Source: Callaeas wilsoni (taxonomy: Eukaryota; Chordata; Aves; Passeriformes; Callaeidae). Taken from it: a DNA stretch of 64,000 nt. The stretch lies in the NCBI GenBank assembly GCA_013398955.1, contig VWPU01000953.1, positions 150,382 through 214,381 on the forward strand. Reading direction: 5' to 3'. The position numbers and the translations under genes are program-made. The notes below the pieces were generated by a model. It did no database searches. It was not told where the DNA came from and saw nothing but the letters and a program-made list of their open reading frames with translations. Below are positions 13,791 through 25,376 of this stretch, one piece after another (the first letter of the stretch is position 1; each line of letters starts with the position of its first letter).

Positions 13791-14840
13791 ACCCAACCAC
13801 AAAGCATCACCACGTCCAAAGCATACCTGGAATTTACTTCACAGCTAAACCTCTGCAGGAAATCAGTCATTTCGGTGAAACAAGCAACAACAGCGCTAGC
13901 TGACCCTCAAAGACTTGTTCCCTCAGCCCAAGGAAATGCTGAATGTTTCCTCGGTAACCTTTTGTCACTTCTCCTGGCTAAGTTATGCATATGCGATCTT
14001 GCCTGTAATGAAAGGTAAGCAGCACAGATCCGAAATGCTCTGTGAAGTGACCTTTCCACTGAAAGGCATACATACCTGTTCACAGTTACAAAGGCATATA
14101 TATCTGCTCAAAGGTACTCGTTTCAAAGAACAGATACAGAAAGAAATGGCAATGGCTAGACTCAGCCTATGTAGGAGAAATAAAAAGATCACCTGCTCCT
14201 AATTCTGTCTCTCTAACAACAGCAACCCAATGGCTTCACATGAAAAAGTCTGACAACTTAGCTCTTCCATAGTTAGTGTGAATCCAGGTTTTTATGAGAT
14301 CTTCAGAAGGCTTTGTTGACTTTCTTAAACCAGATGCAGTTATGAAAGTCTCTCCTGTTCACAAAGGCTGCTCTCCTGCAGCTTGCTATTTCTACCTTGC
14401 TCTTCCTGAGTTTGCCAAAGTCACAGAGTTGAGTATGTTGTGACACAATCAGCCATTTGAAGCATTTGGTTTCCATCTGGATTTTATTTTTAGAATCTCT
14501 CATAGTCTTTCAAAGCACACATACCCATACTTTGAAATGAAGTAAAAAAACTACAAAGGAAAGCTGAAGAGTCTGACAAACTCTAGAACATAAGTAAGCT
14601 TATGACACGTCTCTCATTTATAAAATGACTACTGCCTCGTTTCTTTTATAAGCCCACAGATATGGCTGCTAACACTCATTTGCCACACAGAAAACCTGAC
14701 CGTTTCTACCTTAGAACTGCAAGTCACAGGCTTAAAAGTGACAGATCTTCAACTGGTGACTCTGAAGTCCAACTAAGGCTCTCAAAGACAAAAATTCTAG
14801 AACACATTAGTCCTGAATTCTTACACTTAAATGTTTCTTA

Positions 14841-14970
14841 GAGACCTTGAGCAATCTGCTCACTGCTGGCCCTGCCTTGAGCCAGGCGTTGAACTGGACT
14901 ACTTGCAGAGTCCCTTCCACTCTGCATCAAGCTATGAGTGGTTGACTATATGACTATATAAGCTATGAGT
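14841..14970 (+). mobile_element. Diverged CR1 3'-end fragment
   Basis: It contains CCTTGAGCAATCTGCTCACTG, CCTGCCTTGAGCCAGGCGTT, GAACTGGACTACTTGCAGAG and TCCCTTCCACTCTGCATC in the order of CR1 3' ends. A decayed octamer-like tail with GACTATATGACTATATA and a repeated AAGCTATGAGT follows. It is older than the copies at 6.4-7.3 kb. Confidence 0.75.
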
Positions 14971-15935
14971 ATACAAGTGCTTTCATGAAAAGCATTTTCT
15001 TTTGCCAGCCACCACATGTTTGTTGTTGACTGCAGAGGTGTTTCTGAATTACTCTGGAACATCTAAGAGCAGAGAATACTGGGCTACATACACCTCCGGT
15101 TGCAGAGCTACTCTGAGTGAATCCAGTAATAAAAATTACTTGATAATGTCCTTTTACATTTACTGAGTGATACCTTTATACAAAAGCTTTGACAAAGCAT
15201 TCTCTTTTACATCAGTTTACATGTATTACCTTAATTAACTCTGCAAAATCCCTTTTATTTCAATTCTGTTCACCAAAATGGTTGTATCTGAGATTCATTT
15301 CAAAAGACAGCACTCCCAGAGGAGACTCCTGGATGACATAATCATATAATGAAACCCAGCTTATGTCCAGTAACTCCAGTCAACTGAAGACAATGTAAAG
15401 TGGCTGAAGATCTGGCTCATCCCTGCAAGCAAGCAGAAAGGCAAGGTGCTCCCCTAACTCACAGTCACTGCAGATCCAGGACCTGCTGCTCTGCCCAAAC
15501 CTGCTCCTTGCAAAAGACCAGAAAGAGAGCTCTACAAGGAGCTATGCGACCTGTCCATACAGAGAATGTTTACCAAGAAAGGACAAAACCGAGATGTTAG
15601 AAGCGGGGGAGATGACAGCAGGGAATAAAACTGAGCATCTGCACCAGGGAATGAAGCAATGAAATGTGAAGAGTCATTGAAGAGCAAAAGGTCCCCCTTT
15701 ATGCAGGAAGAACTAGCCTCTGAATGCTAAGCAGTATCTACACACAAATACATACTGCCCACTATCTGCTAAATGGAGATAATTGTAAATTCAATAAGAA
15801 GCGCATGAAAACATAATGGCATGAGAACAAGACCAGAATTATAAAAGCTAGGCAAACTGAAGAAAAAAAGAAGAAATTACTCCACGTTCAACCAGATAAC
15901 TAGGTGAGAAGATAACAGTGAAAGAAATGAGAAGA
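14971..15935. other. Intron 2 sequence without recognised gene
   Basis: AT-rich non-coding DNA. I see no repeat family, no exon-like open frame with splice sites and no simple repeat of note. Confidence 0.5.
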
Positions 15936-16420
15936 AAAACTCCCTGCTGCTGTGCGCTGCATGAATATTTGCATCTGCCAACAGGCCATCAAAAAGCAAA
16001 TTGGCACTAAGTCATAATTCACCATTTGCTATTTATATTCTGGCAGCATTATGTTTGTGCAATATCTATCAAAGCCTCCATTTTGGGGATGAGGATAAGA
16101 AAAGAAGATATTGTAATCTACTTCTGCAACTGCTGTTTGTATTCGCTGAGTTATCTGGCACTTGATGTGTGCCTCTTGCATCATTTTTTATTCAAAAATT
16201 GACATATTTATCCAAGAATGATTTTAACACGGTAGCCTGGTTCAGATACGCACAAAAGCCTTGGCAGACATTTTCAGCCATGCATTTTATGTGATTTACA
16301 CACTGGCATGCAAAAGACAACATTTAATTGTGCGTGCGTATTGTAATCACAGCCTGGTGGAGGCAGCTCATTGGAGCAGTGGAGATAACTTTACAGGTAA
16401 GCAGCCTATTAGTAAGTTTC
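15936..16420. promoter_or_regulatory. Candidate conserved non-coding element (enhancer-like)
   Basis: About 480 bases with no simple repeat or transposon signature and a high density of binding-site-like words. There is a perfect POU octamer ATTTGCAT at 15967-15974. NFI half-sites TGCCAA (15976-15981) and TTGGCA (16001-16006) are in inverted arrangement, and CTATTTATA, TATTTATCC and GTGATTTACAC words follow. The texture is that of deeply conserved vertebrate intronic enhancers. No alignment was possible, so this is inference from sequence character alone. Confidence 0.4.
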
Positions 16421-18095
16421 TGTAGGCTTTTAAAGCTAGGTGGAGATTATGGTGGAGCCCTTTAGACTGTACCAAGATAAGACACATTGCTTTAATCACT
16501 GCATCCTAGCTATAAAGGTTTTTTTAGATAATTTTAAGCTAGTCAAATTTCACTTTCAAACCACAAATTATCTTAGGCAAAAACTGGATATTTCCTCCCA
16601 CTCTCAGAGTTTGAGTATGAATGAGAATGTGACTATGCCATTGCAGAAAGCATCCCTAGTTCTCACAGTAGATACAGCCTTTACGAGTGATGAGCACTTT
16701 CTCCCCTATGCAGCGCCACACACAGCTTGGAATACAGAGACCTGATACTGCGCTGAGGAAGGACATCATCATAGAATGAAGCTGGTTAAAGACCCAGGAG
16801 ATACACCCAGGACTCCTGCATCTTTCCACACTGCTGTGTCCTGTTTCTGTGGAGAATACCGATAGCAAGGAACCGAACCAGTAGTTACAAAGGAGCTGCG
16901 GAAAGGCAGAGGACAAGAAGGATAAGCAATGTAAGGTGGCATGTTCTAGGGCCAAGAAAGGAAAGAGCAAGAGGTACCAAATGAGAAAACCAAGGAAGTG
17001 CTAAAACTTGAACTAATGTCAGCAGGCTGTGTTATCACCAGGCAAAAATTGATAATAGATGATCATGATCAACTGAGAATAAACTGAAAGGGAAATGAAT
17101 GGACAATTTAGAACATTTTGCTCTTCTTTTATCCTGCACTACCTGAGTCTCTGTTTGCACAGATAGCTTTCCAACAGATGTTGGAAAACAGCTGCACAGG
17201 GATCCCAAAATAAAGGTACCTTCACCCCTCAAACAGGTAGAGAACAAGTTACAGGCAGATATGCTTTTGCAATTTAAGATACTGAAAATCAGTGCTCTGA
17301 ATGGCCATTCACCGTACTGTGTGACAATCACATACCAGTAGTACCTTACATACGAGCCCAAGTTTTCTCTTCTTTTGCTCAGTGCAGAACTGTAAACTGG
17401 GTGTGCTTCAAAATCCCTCAAGTCTAACATGAGATCGTGCTCTTGGCAAAGCATCACACTTATACTGCACTTCTCGAGCTGTGGACAACACACACTTTTT
17501 TAATCCAGGAGGTGGAGAAAGGCAGCTATTTTCTCCCATTCATTTATTATGCCTCTCCAGGACATATGTCCAGAAGCATGGACAACTGTTTTTCGTAAAG
17601 AGCTTAAGGAAAGTAACTTGAGCTCAACCACCTTGTGTTAACAAAGAATGGGCTTAAGTAAATCGCATCATGCATGTTTACCACTGCAGCACAGCACCAA
17701 TGCACTCTTCCTCCATGGCACACTTTATTTTGCAACATTTACACTCTTCCCAAAGGTAAATGATATGGGGAGGAGCTTGGTTGGAGGACAGTCCCCATAG
17801 CGGGAACTGCTGGAAGAAACAGAAGAGAAATTTCCTCTCCCATTATGCATTCAAGCCTGTCTGGCTGCTAACTCTGCTTGGTTTTATAGATGATGATAAC
17901 CATTCTATCCATGTCATATGACTGTATGCAGGTGGTGAGGATGCTCCTTATCTTGATACCCAGCTGATCTGTTTCAGGTATGGGGGAATCCACATCTACA
18001 CTGGGTCTACAAATAGTATTTTATTAATAAACAGCATTTTTCCTTTAAGTTTTTTAACTGCATGATGCTGTTTTATAGTTAAATGCTACATAAAT
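16421..18095. other. Intron 2 sequence without recognised gene
   Basis: Mixed-composition non-coding DNA. It contains a 152-codon minus-strand open frame (17035-17493) with no recognisable domain. I see no splice sites or codon pattern supporting it, and treat it as chance. Confidence 0.45.
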
Positions 18096-18150
18096 ACAGT
18101 TGGACTCAAAGATCTTAAAGGCCTTTTCTGACCTAAATGATTCAATGACT
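18096..18150 (+). mobile_element. Short CR1 3' tail
   Basis: CAGTTGGACTCAAAGATCTT, then AAAGGCCTTTTCTGACCTAA and ATGATTCAATGACTCC match the last 50 or so bases of CR1, including a decayed octamer. Nothing upstream is recognisable as the same element. Confidence 0.75.
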
Positions 18151-18410
18151 CCCTGTTACTACTGGAATAGAAAACAGTAACATATAGGGATATATGAGCA
18201 GCTCCAGAGAGCAATTAATCTCATCCTGAAATACACAACTGAGACAGGCATGATGAGCAGCCTGTCCAATGTACCATGCTTTCACCCTACTATGGATGAA
18301 AATGATTAGCTGAGGCTTTGACATCTAGCTTTTAAAATTTTCAAGGATGGAAGAGGTGAACCTCAGTCTCAAGGGGCAGGATGCACACAACAGGCAGTTC
18401 AGTTCTCCTC

Positions 18411-18430
18411 CTGCCTCTGACCAGAGGCAG
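18411..18430. repeat. Perfect 9-bp inverted repeat with 2-bp centre
   Basis: CTGCCTCTG and CAGAGGCAG are separated by only AC, giving a 20-base near-palindrome that could form a tight hairpin or a dimeric binding site. No role is known. Confidence 0.75.
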
Positions 18431-19261
18431 AACATCCCTCCCATCACCCCAGAAACAGGAAAACATAGAGGTAGCAAAATCAGCCTCCACTTGTACCACT
18501 AGCCACCCATACATGTACACTTTGAAGAGGAGAGATGGCAAACACCTCCCACCGTTCCTTGGGCATTTGTCACCTCCAAATAGGTGGTCCAAGGAAATGC
18601 CCTGTAACTGGGGAGGGCACCCACGCTCCCCACACAGATCGTCAATCCAGCCTCACCAGTACTGTGCAAACCAACATACAGGCGTAGACACTACTACCAA
18701 AGTTACCAGCACGATTTCACTGACCCCTTCAGTCAGGGCAGTAGAGTTCACAAATGCTCCCATGAAGCCTCTGCACCGACAGCTGCCCTTCCTGTGCCAG
18801 CTCTGCCCTCTGCTTTGTGCTGGCTCACACATTGGTGCATGACTTGGTGAGTCAGCTCAACGAGAGGTGAAAAGGCAATATTTGAGAAGCTTCCCTGATT
18901 ACAAGTTAGGCTAATTCATGCAAGAAAATTACATGCATTTCCCAGTTATCTTCAAATACATCAATCTAGTCTGAGAATGGACTGTGGCACTTAAAATTAC
19001 ATTTCCACTTATTCTATTCATTCTACAGAATCTTAACAAAGAAATCAGCAGTTTAAACACTCTGCTGCCTCAGGATACAGCAGTTTGCTTGTGGATTATT
19101 CCCTCTCCCACTTGGAAAAGCACATAAATTATTGACACACACATCACTAAAATACCCTGTTTTTCAACAAAGACATTCTTAACATTTGTCAACAAAAATC
19201 AGTTTACCGGGTAGCCACTAACAATATTCTACTGAGCAGAATACAACTGATGTGTTTGAGA

Positions 19262-19415
19262 GTTGCAGAAAAAAATCGCTTTTCTTGTAATTTCGGAAGA
19301 CCCAGCAGAGCTGGCGTGACAATTAGTGAATATTTGAATGCTTGATATTCACTGGAAATAGTCTGATGGCAATGGCCAAATAATTTCAGGCACGAGAAGA
19401 AAAGAAAGTCTTAGA
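19262..19415. promoter_or_regulatory. Possible conserved non-coding element
   Basis: A repeat-free block with words such as GACAATTAGTGAATATTTG, GATATTCACTGG and GGCAATGGCCAAATAATTTC, resembling conserved intronic regulatory DNA. This is inference only. Confidence 0.25.
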
Positions 19416-22400
19416 CTGATGAATAACTGACATTTGACCTGCTGTTCACTTCCTAAGCTGGAAAAAAAAGCAATTCATATTGAACTGAAGTTGAAGCTGG
19501 CTAAGAGAGCATAAAACACTGTTTTAGGTTTCTGCATTGCCTTACTGTCTCATGCTCTTCTTATTAAATTGTTTATTTCACTGGTTAAAATTGCATATTG
19601 AGGAGAGGTGTAAATACCTAGGACAAGGCAATTATCATAGCCCATAAATGTAACAGAAAATAATTCAAACATTTATAAAACTGCGGTTGAAATTTTGAAT
19701 TTAATAGGTAACACAGCACTTGTGGAAATTTATAACAAGGCACATGTAATGTTTGTTATTGACTACTGAGACTTTCTAATATTTAGCTTTTCCTGGCACA
19801 CATTCTGGCTTGAAGCTGGTGGGGAGCACAATTAATAGACAGCATTTTACCCACAAAGGGAATATGAACCACCATCATATGACTGTATGAACAAACAAAA
19901 CCGGACAAACAAAAAAAAAACCCACCCAGAACATTATCCTTAAGAAACAGACCCCCTACAGGATTATGAAGTCCTTGTCTCTCAAAAATTTGGGATTGAG
20001 GCAGAGAAATTCCCTGCCAAGGTACTATATCCAAACTCCAGTGAACATAAATAGTTGTAGATCAAGACCATTTGGTCTTTATTCTGTATTCTCAGGTAAT
20101 CTAAAGATTTTCTCTTCCAAGAGAAGAGCAAATTGAAATGAAATGTTTACAAGTAATGTCTACAAAGGATTACACCTTTACCCTGCTTTCTGCTAAGAGA
20201 CTCCTGTTGCTTAAGAAACCCGTGTTAATCCCCCAAAGCAGATGACATTTTCCGACCCTGCATATTTCACAAAGCTTGAATACATTCAAAGGGAAAGGAA
20301 GTTGACACAATACAAAAAGCAGATGTTTAATAAACTTGAGTAATCTGACAGGCAAGCATGTTTTGGTCGTTCCAAAAGACAGCCACAAAAAGGAAGCAAC
20401 TATTTTCTTGCAGACACAATAAAGAAGACTTTGGTTTGGTTTTAATTAGAGAGATCAGGTCCTAACCAAAAGAAGAATCCTAGCCTCCTATGACATACTT
20501 TGATCCCACCTTTGATGCTAAAAAGAAAGAAACAGCTCTCACTTGCTATTTAGCATCAATAGTATCATCCCAGTCACATGAGCTTCCTTCACCCAGAGAG
20601 CAGGATATGATCAGTGACAAGCATCATATCAGTCAGGGTTAAACCTGGTCTGAGTCACCAAATCATCCTGGCAGCCTAACAAGAGAATCAGTCTTGTCTT
20701 CAGCATTACCTAGATAGGAACAACACTGACTCTGCATTTAGGAGTAGTTTTAAAGCAGATTACTTCTAGCAATGAAACAACTATAAAAGTAAATATAATA
20801 TAAATGGCATAGACACTAAACATGAAAGGGTTTTTTTTCCCAGAAGGATCTGAAGTAGATGCAATCATCAGCTATTTTTACTGTTCTTTAAAAACGGTAT
20901 TTCATTTTCACTTAAACTGCTTTGAATCTACGGGGGAGATCATATCAAAACAATCATATGAAAATCTGTAAGTTTCGCTACGGCTTTATGGAATCAATCC
21001 TATTCTCTTTGAACTAACTTAAGTGAGTAGAAATAAAAGCAGAGGAAAATCAAGCAGTACAGAACTGTACATCTCCACCCCCTATTGTATAATACACAAC
21101 CTCTGTTTCGCAGTGTTGGGTATTGCAAGTCTTCAGGTTGAAGTGCCAACCTTTCAATATGCCCAAGATCTATCTACATATGATTATCATTATGTGTACA
21201 CAGGTGGAAAATGTTCTTCCTCCTTCACGTCAGTCATTTGAGCTAAAGCTGTTATCGTCTCACCTAGCAGAAAGGAAACGTATTTGCTCATTCTATTATA
21301 TAGTCATAACTCAGCCAAACACTGGCTGAAACAGAATGTTTGGTTTTGGACCTCTGCAGTCTCCACTTAGCACATCTAACTAATTTTTCAGTAAATACAG
21401 CCAAAATGGAAATTAGAAACAAAAAGCAAGGGAGAAATACATTCCACACTTGCATGCAACACCATGACCAACAGCTGCAAGTCCTGAATGATCATGAACT
21501 CTTGACTCACGGCCTGATTTTCAGGCACTAATCACCTGCAACAGCAGCTGACATCTAGTTCTTGTCTGAGAGTTTGTGGCAGACAAAAAACTAAAGGTAC
21601 AGAAACTCAGTCATAAAATGTTGAATAACTTAAAAGAGGGAAGGATATTCTACATAATTTGTCTGCTCATAGCTGAAGAGCCAAAAATGTGCTCAAAAAA
21701 GGTAACTGATGAATTTTATACTTTCCTTACATGTTAAAGGCAGGAAATACAAAGTCATGTAATCTTTATTTTTTTTTAAACAGCAGTGCCTACCTCTCCC
21801 CCTACTCCTCCAAGCATGTGTACCCAACCTGTTAACTGGATGTCTGTGAAAGATCCAGGATTATCTAGGCAAGTTGTCACTAGCCTTTTGGAACACAGGA
21901 ATGTTGGAAGATTCTGCAATGCAATATTGTTTGTTAACAGCATGCAGAATAAAAGATTTTTCTTATGTGTCCCTTCCTTCTACAACACTGCATTTGCAAC
22001 AATTGATGAAAAGGCCTTCATTGTGGCTTCCGATTTTGAAGTCTCCCATACATACACTCTCCACATTGTGGGGTTTTTCCTACTTTAAAAAATTTAATTT
22101 ATGGGCCCATATATAGGCATGTGGATCTCTCTTCTCTTTTTTGTTCATTTGGGGTTTTTATCTTATGAGAAGTAATACAATGAGCCAAACATGGTATGAT
22201 TATACGGCATCAAAGCACTAACACCAAAAGAATTAATTCACCTTTAGAAACTCAATTGACACTGGAGTTACTTTACTTTTAAACAGCCCAAAGAGCAGCA
22301 GCACTGAGGGGTAATGGAAGTAGGTCATATTTTCCTCCTGTTTTGTTATACATAGAACAGAGACAGAAATCTGATGGATTTGGCACTAATAGTAACAAGT

Positions 22401-24261
22401 CATCTGTATACAATGTGAAAAAAGGGATTGCTTAAGAGCAAGGCTATTGAATCATGTCTCCTGGAACAGAATTTAAAAACAAACCAAAACAAAATTCAAT
22501 AAACAAGGAAAAATAAATGAGCACACAATAAAAAACCAAAACCATGACAACATTCAAACAAAACAATAATATACCCAATAAAAATACCACACAGATAAGG
22601 TCTTATAGCTAATGGGGTGGTAATGCCGAAGGTATAAAAAGAGTAGCACAGAGCTAGGACTGGACAGATGGACAGTCCCAACTGCTTCACTAGTTCCCCC
22701 AAACTCAGGAAGAAGTAGCACCAGTATCTGTTTCCCTTTTAACGCAGACTTCATGAGCAAATAATAAACTGGGATCATTAAACTTCATACCCTCCTACAA
22801 GACACACTACAAGCATCAATAAAACCACCCAAAGTTTGGCTCATTTGCTAACACAGAAAGGTTTGTGCACCAAAATTCCTGAAATTGTAGGAAACACAAA
22901 TCCTTCTCAGTTTGTACTTGTATCATATTTGCAAAGTTATTTTCATAATCATAGCAGCTCAAGTTTTGGGAAGTGTAGTTCAGATCTTTAACCACGCAAG
23001 AAGTCTTCAATTCTCCACTGAAAAGCAAGCCCACAGATGTGCTTAGGCATGTATGTTTAACATCTTCTGCCCACGGCCACACTTGCTGTTCCTAAAATAT
23101 TTTGTTGAAACGGTATCACTTTCCTTTTCTGTGTGTACTGCACCAATCTGGCTAAAAACATTAAGCTTATAAATAGGAACATGGAGTTTCCAACATGAAT
23201 AAACATCTCAATTTAGATGTATTAAAACTAATTCAGTTTTGTGAGATGGGACTAAAACAATTAAAGTCTTTTAGAGCAGACTGAAAACAATGTGTATTTC
23301 TCCATTTGACTATGCATAGGTTAAAGACAAAAGGCTTTAGGAAAGATTTGCTGTAAAAGATTTCGTATCTAAGCATCCTGCATATTTCACCACAAGATCT
23401 GACTTTCAAACCAACTGGGCTTTCCTTGAGTAGTGATGGTTATGAAATAAAAGTCTCTGAAAACAATCATATTGAAGTGATCTCAACAGAGAGCTGTTTA
23501 AATCCCCAGGTCTTCCAGGTGTTGCTGAAGTTAAAAAGAAATGAAATGTTGTTATCTTCTAATACAAAAGGCCAAAAAATACTGTTTTCTCAAACTCCCA
23601 GAAGCAAAGCTGGAGTTACAGGGTGCACTGCATTCATATGTTACTTATATTTTCTTCTAAACAATTTAATGAAAGGGACCTAATCTCAAAATGGTTTCTG
23701 TTAAGTGCACATAATTTTCAATTTTAAAAATACAGTGAATTAGCATCTACAGGTGGGTTAAAAGAAAACCGAACTTCTCTCTGGAATAATAGAGATATTT
23801 ATACCACATAAAAGAGCACCAAAATTTTATTAGTGTTTGATGATTAAAACAATAACTACACTTTTGAACAGCAACAATTATCTAAAGACTGTTTTTACCT
23901 AAAGACTGTTTGCTATGGATATTCGACAGGCGTTCTGAAAGGCACAAAAGCATAACAAGTTGCTACATACACGGGCATTTCACTTGATGGCGGTTCAGTT
24001 CACACATAACCTGCCTGTCCAGAGAATTTATCTTCCACGAAAATAAAATCTGAGACTGAACATACAGTTGTAGTTGGATCACAAACAGCAGCAGCAGAGA
24101 GCAGATCAAAAAGCATGTGCATGCACACATAGAAAGTAGACAAACAAAACCTTATAAACAGGTACCATTTTTTAATGATAATTTTCCTAATCCGAATTCC
24201 TTCACCTTTAATACAAGGATAACATTTTCCCAGGGTGCTATATGTCTAAGATCTCTGTATC

Positions 24262-24398
24262 TCGCTGGTGATCCTCCATTTTACAGAAGGGAAAACTGAG
24301 CCAATGAAGGCATAGAAATTACCATAGCTACAGAAAATGCAAGTAACAAAGGATGAAATTTGAACTCAGGTTTCCGCTTTCCTATTCACTGAACTCTG
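24262..24398 (+). mobile_element. Ancient MIR (CORE-SINE) fragment
   Basis: CCATTTTACAGAAGGGAAAACTGAG is followed at the expected spacing by ATAGAAATTACCATAGCTAC, AAGTAACAAAGGATGAAATTTGAAC and TCAGGTTTCC. This is the order of the MIR core and 3' region (ATTTTACAG, GAAACTGAG, CACAGCTA, AAGTGGC, GAACCCAGG in the consensus). MIR spread before the amniote split, so a bird copy is expected to be this diverged. Confidence 0.75.
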
Positions 24399-25155
24399 AA
24401 GACTTTGAAAAACATACATTCCAGTACACTTCCATAGCAGCAACAATGTTCAACCACCTTGCATGTTGTGTAAGCATGGCATGTTCAAATCATTAGTGGC
24501 TACTAATACATAGATCATGTGAAAAACCAGATCGGTCTTGGTATCAAAACCAATTCAAACTGATTCTACTGATCACAACCACGCACTAAAGCAGTAGCAG
24601 CTCTGTCTCCTCGGCAAGGACAAACCAAGATTAATTTCAACGTGGTACAGAGGAACTTTAGATGAGACTGCTTTTCTTCTTTCCTTGCACTCAATCTCTG
24701 TGAGAGCACTCAGTGTATGCAAGAGTGACATAAATTACTGAAAACTTTGATGATTTCAATTTACTATCCTAAGGACTTGCCCAAAAAAATCCATATAGGT
24801 CTACAGTTTACTGGATCAAGAGCAAAACAGCAGCAAGGAAATACATCAACTGTTCAGAAAGTAAAGGACTGCTGTAATATTTGAAGAAAAAACCCACCAT
24901 GACTTTAACCTCTTCTGAAGCTGTTCAAAGAGAAACTGAATTAATAACTGTAATTTACAGTTCACTTCCCTATTTAATGCTATTCTATTGCACCATCATC
25001 TATTTAATGCTGATATACACAACAGCTATTTTCTCTGCAACATGAATTCATTAGCCAAAGAATCACAGCTAAAAAAGAAAGAGAACTAGTTTGAGAACAT
25101 GCATTATCAGGAATGCCTGAATAATCTTTAGCCACCCCAACCTCCACATCCTTAC
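24399..25155. other. Intron 2 next to FARP1 exon 2
   Basis: AT-rich intron. CTATTTAATGCT occurs twice about 30 bases apart (24971-25011), a small tandem-like duplication. Nothing else was recognised. Confidence 0.5.
25150..25155 (-). other. FARP1: Splice donor of FARP1 exon 2
   Basis: On the minus strand the sequence is CCG|GTAAGG, with five of the six intronic bases matching the GTRAGT donor consensus. It falls exactly where family similarity stops, and leaves the reading frame in phase 0. Confidence 0.88.
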
Positions 25156-25326
25156 CGGAATGTCAAAAGTTTCTTGTGTGTCATCCAACATCTGAATTTT
25201 GATAGAGACAAGTTTTCCTGGAGGTGTTATAGGTGGTTTCTGTCCATGCTCCAAAGTACTGATCCCAGCATTTTCCTGAGCTCCTAAGCGGGATCCTGCT
25301 GTTGGTCTCTGCTCTGTTTCGCCCAT
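25156..25326 (-). CDS. FARP1: FARP1 first coding exon (codons 1-57)
   Basis: FARP1 is a membrane-associated guanine nucleotide exchange factor for Rho-family GTPases. It has an N-terminal FERM domain, a DH (RhoGEF) domain and two PH domains, and acts in dendrite growth and excitatory synapse assembly (family knowledge). This exon reads MGETEQRPTAGSRLG at its start and KLVSIKIQMLDDTQETFDIP at its end. I recognise both from vertebrate FARP1; the second piece is the first strand and hairpin of the ubiquitin-like F1 lobe of FERM, from about residue 38. Residues 1-37 are Pro/Gly/Ser-rich and probably disordered. The ATG at 25326 has a good context (A at -3, G at +4). Reading stays open past residue 57, but a consensus donor (CCG|GTAAGG) ends the exon after a whole codon, so the 28 further codons before the first stop are intronic. 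The paralogue FARP2 is less likely because its N-terminus differs. The rest of the protein is outside the window. Confidence 0.93.
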
Positions 25327-25351
25327 GTTTAGGGAAATGCGTTTCTTATAT
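25327..25351 (-). other. FARP1: FARP1 5'UTR part of exon 2
   Basis: These 25 bases lie between a splice acceptor and the FARP1 start codon. Upstream on the minus strand is a pyrimidine-rich run ending in TTTTATCAG, a good acceptor, so the exon most likely starts at 25351. Reading back from the ATG in frame, no other start codon appears in the 25 bases. The rest of the 5'UTR must come from an upstream exon, presumably in the CpG island at the right end. Confidence 0.8.
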
Positions 25352-25376
25352 CTGATAAAAGAAAAAGGGCAAAGAA
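25352..25376 (-). other. FARP1: Splice acceptor and polypyrimidine tract of FARP1 exon 2
   Basis: On the minus strand this is a T/C-rich stretch (GCCCTTTTTCTTTTATCAG) ending in AG at 25353-25352. It fits a 3' splice site 25 bases before the start codon. Confidence 0.75.

Larger units (their letters stand above)
7253..14840. other. Intron 2 sequence without recognised gene
   Basis: AT-rich non-coding DNA with no recognised gene. It contains the poly-A run at 12064-12079 and the AAAAC microsatellite at 13751-13790. A compact block with paired homeodomain-like TTAAT/CAATTA motifs lies at 11785-12000. The longest open frame is 119 codons on the minus strand (7279-7638) and resembles no family I know. 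Confidence 0.5.
18151..24261. other. Intron 2 sequence without recognised gene
   Basis: Mostly AT-rich non-coding DNA. A more GC-rich stretch at 18330-18860 carries a hairpin palindrome (18411-18430) and a 153-codon open frame that looks like chance. A compact block at 19262-19415 may be conserved. Short direct repeats occur at 23882-23911 (CTAAAGACTGTTT twice). No gene or transposon was recognised. Confidence 0.5.
1..25155 (-). other. FARP1: FARP1 intron 2 (partial)
   Basis: This stretch follows the phase-0 donor of the first coding exon and runs off the left edge. I looked on the minus strand for the next FERM-coding exon, which should continue the F1 lobe, and did not find it, so the intron is at least 25 kb. 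It is mostly AT-rich with scattered stops in all frames. Its recognisable contents are CR1 and MIR fragments, simple repeats and possible conserved blocks, listed separately. Confidence 0.8.

Noticed and set aside
16394..16402. Plus-strand CAG|GTAAGC, a perfect splice donor
   Set aside because: No open frame or acceptor partner supports an exon, and it is on the strand opposite FARP1.
16765..16800. ATCATAGAATGAAGCTGG, CR1-tail-like
   Set aside because: Match limited to about 11 bases, with no further CR1 order around it.
17035..17493. 152-codon minus-strand open frame
   Set aside because: On the FARP1 strand, but its sequence resembles no FARP1 segment or other family I know, and it lacks clear exon boundaries.
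18381..18842. 153-codon plus-strand open frame
   Set aside because: No recognisable domain or protein-like composition (His/Pro/Thr/Ser-rich, irregular), no splice context, and an overlapping frame on the other strand. Consistent with chance in a GC-richer patch.
25069..25155. Extension of the FARP1 frame by 28 codons
   Set aside because: It lies after a consensus donor and no longer resembles the family; it is intronic read-through.
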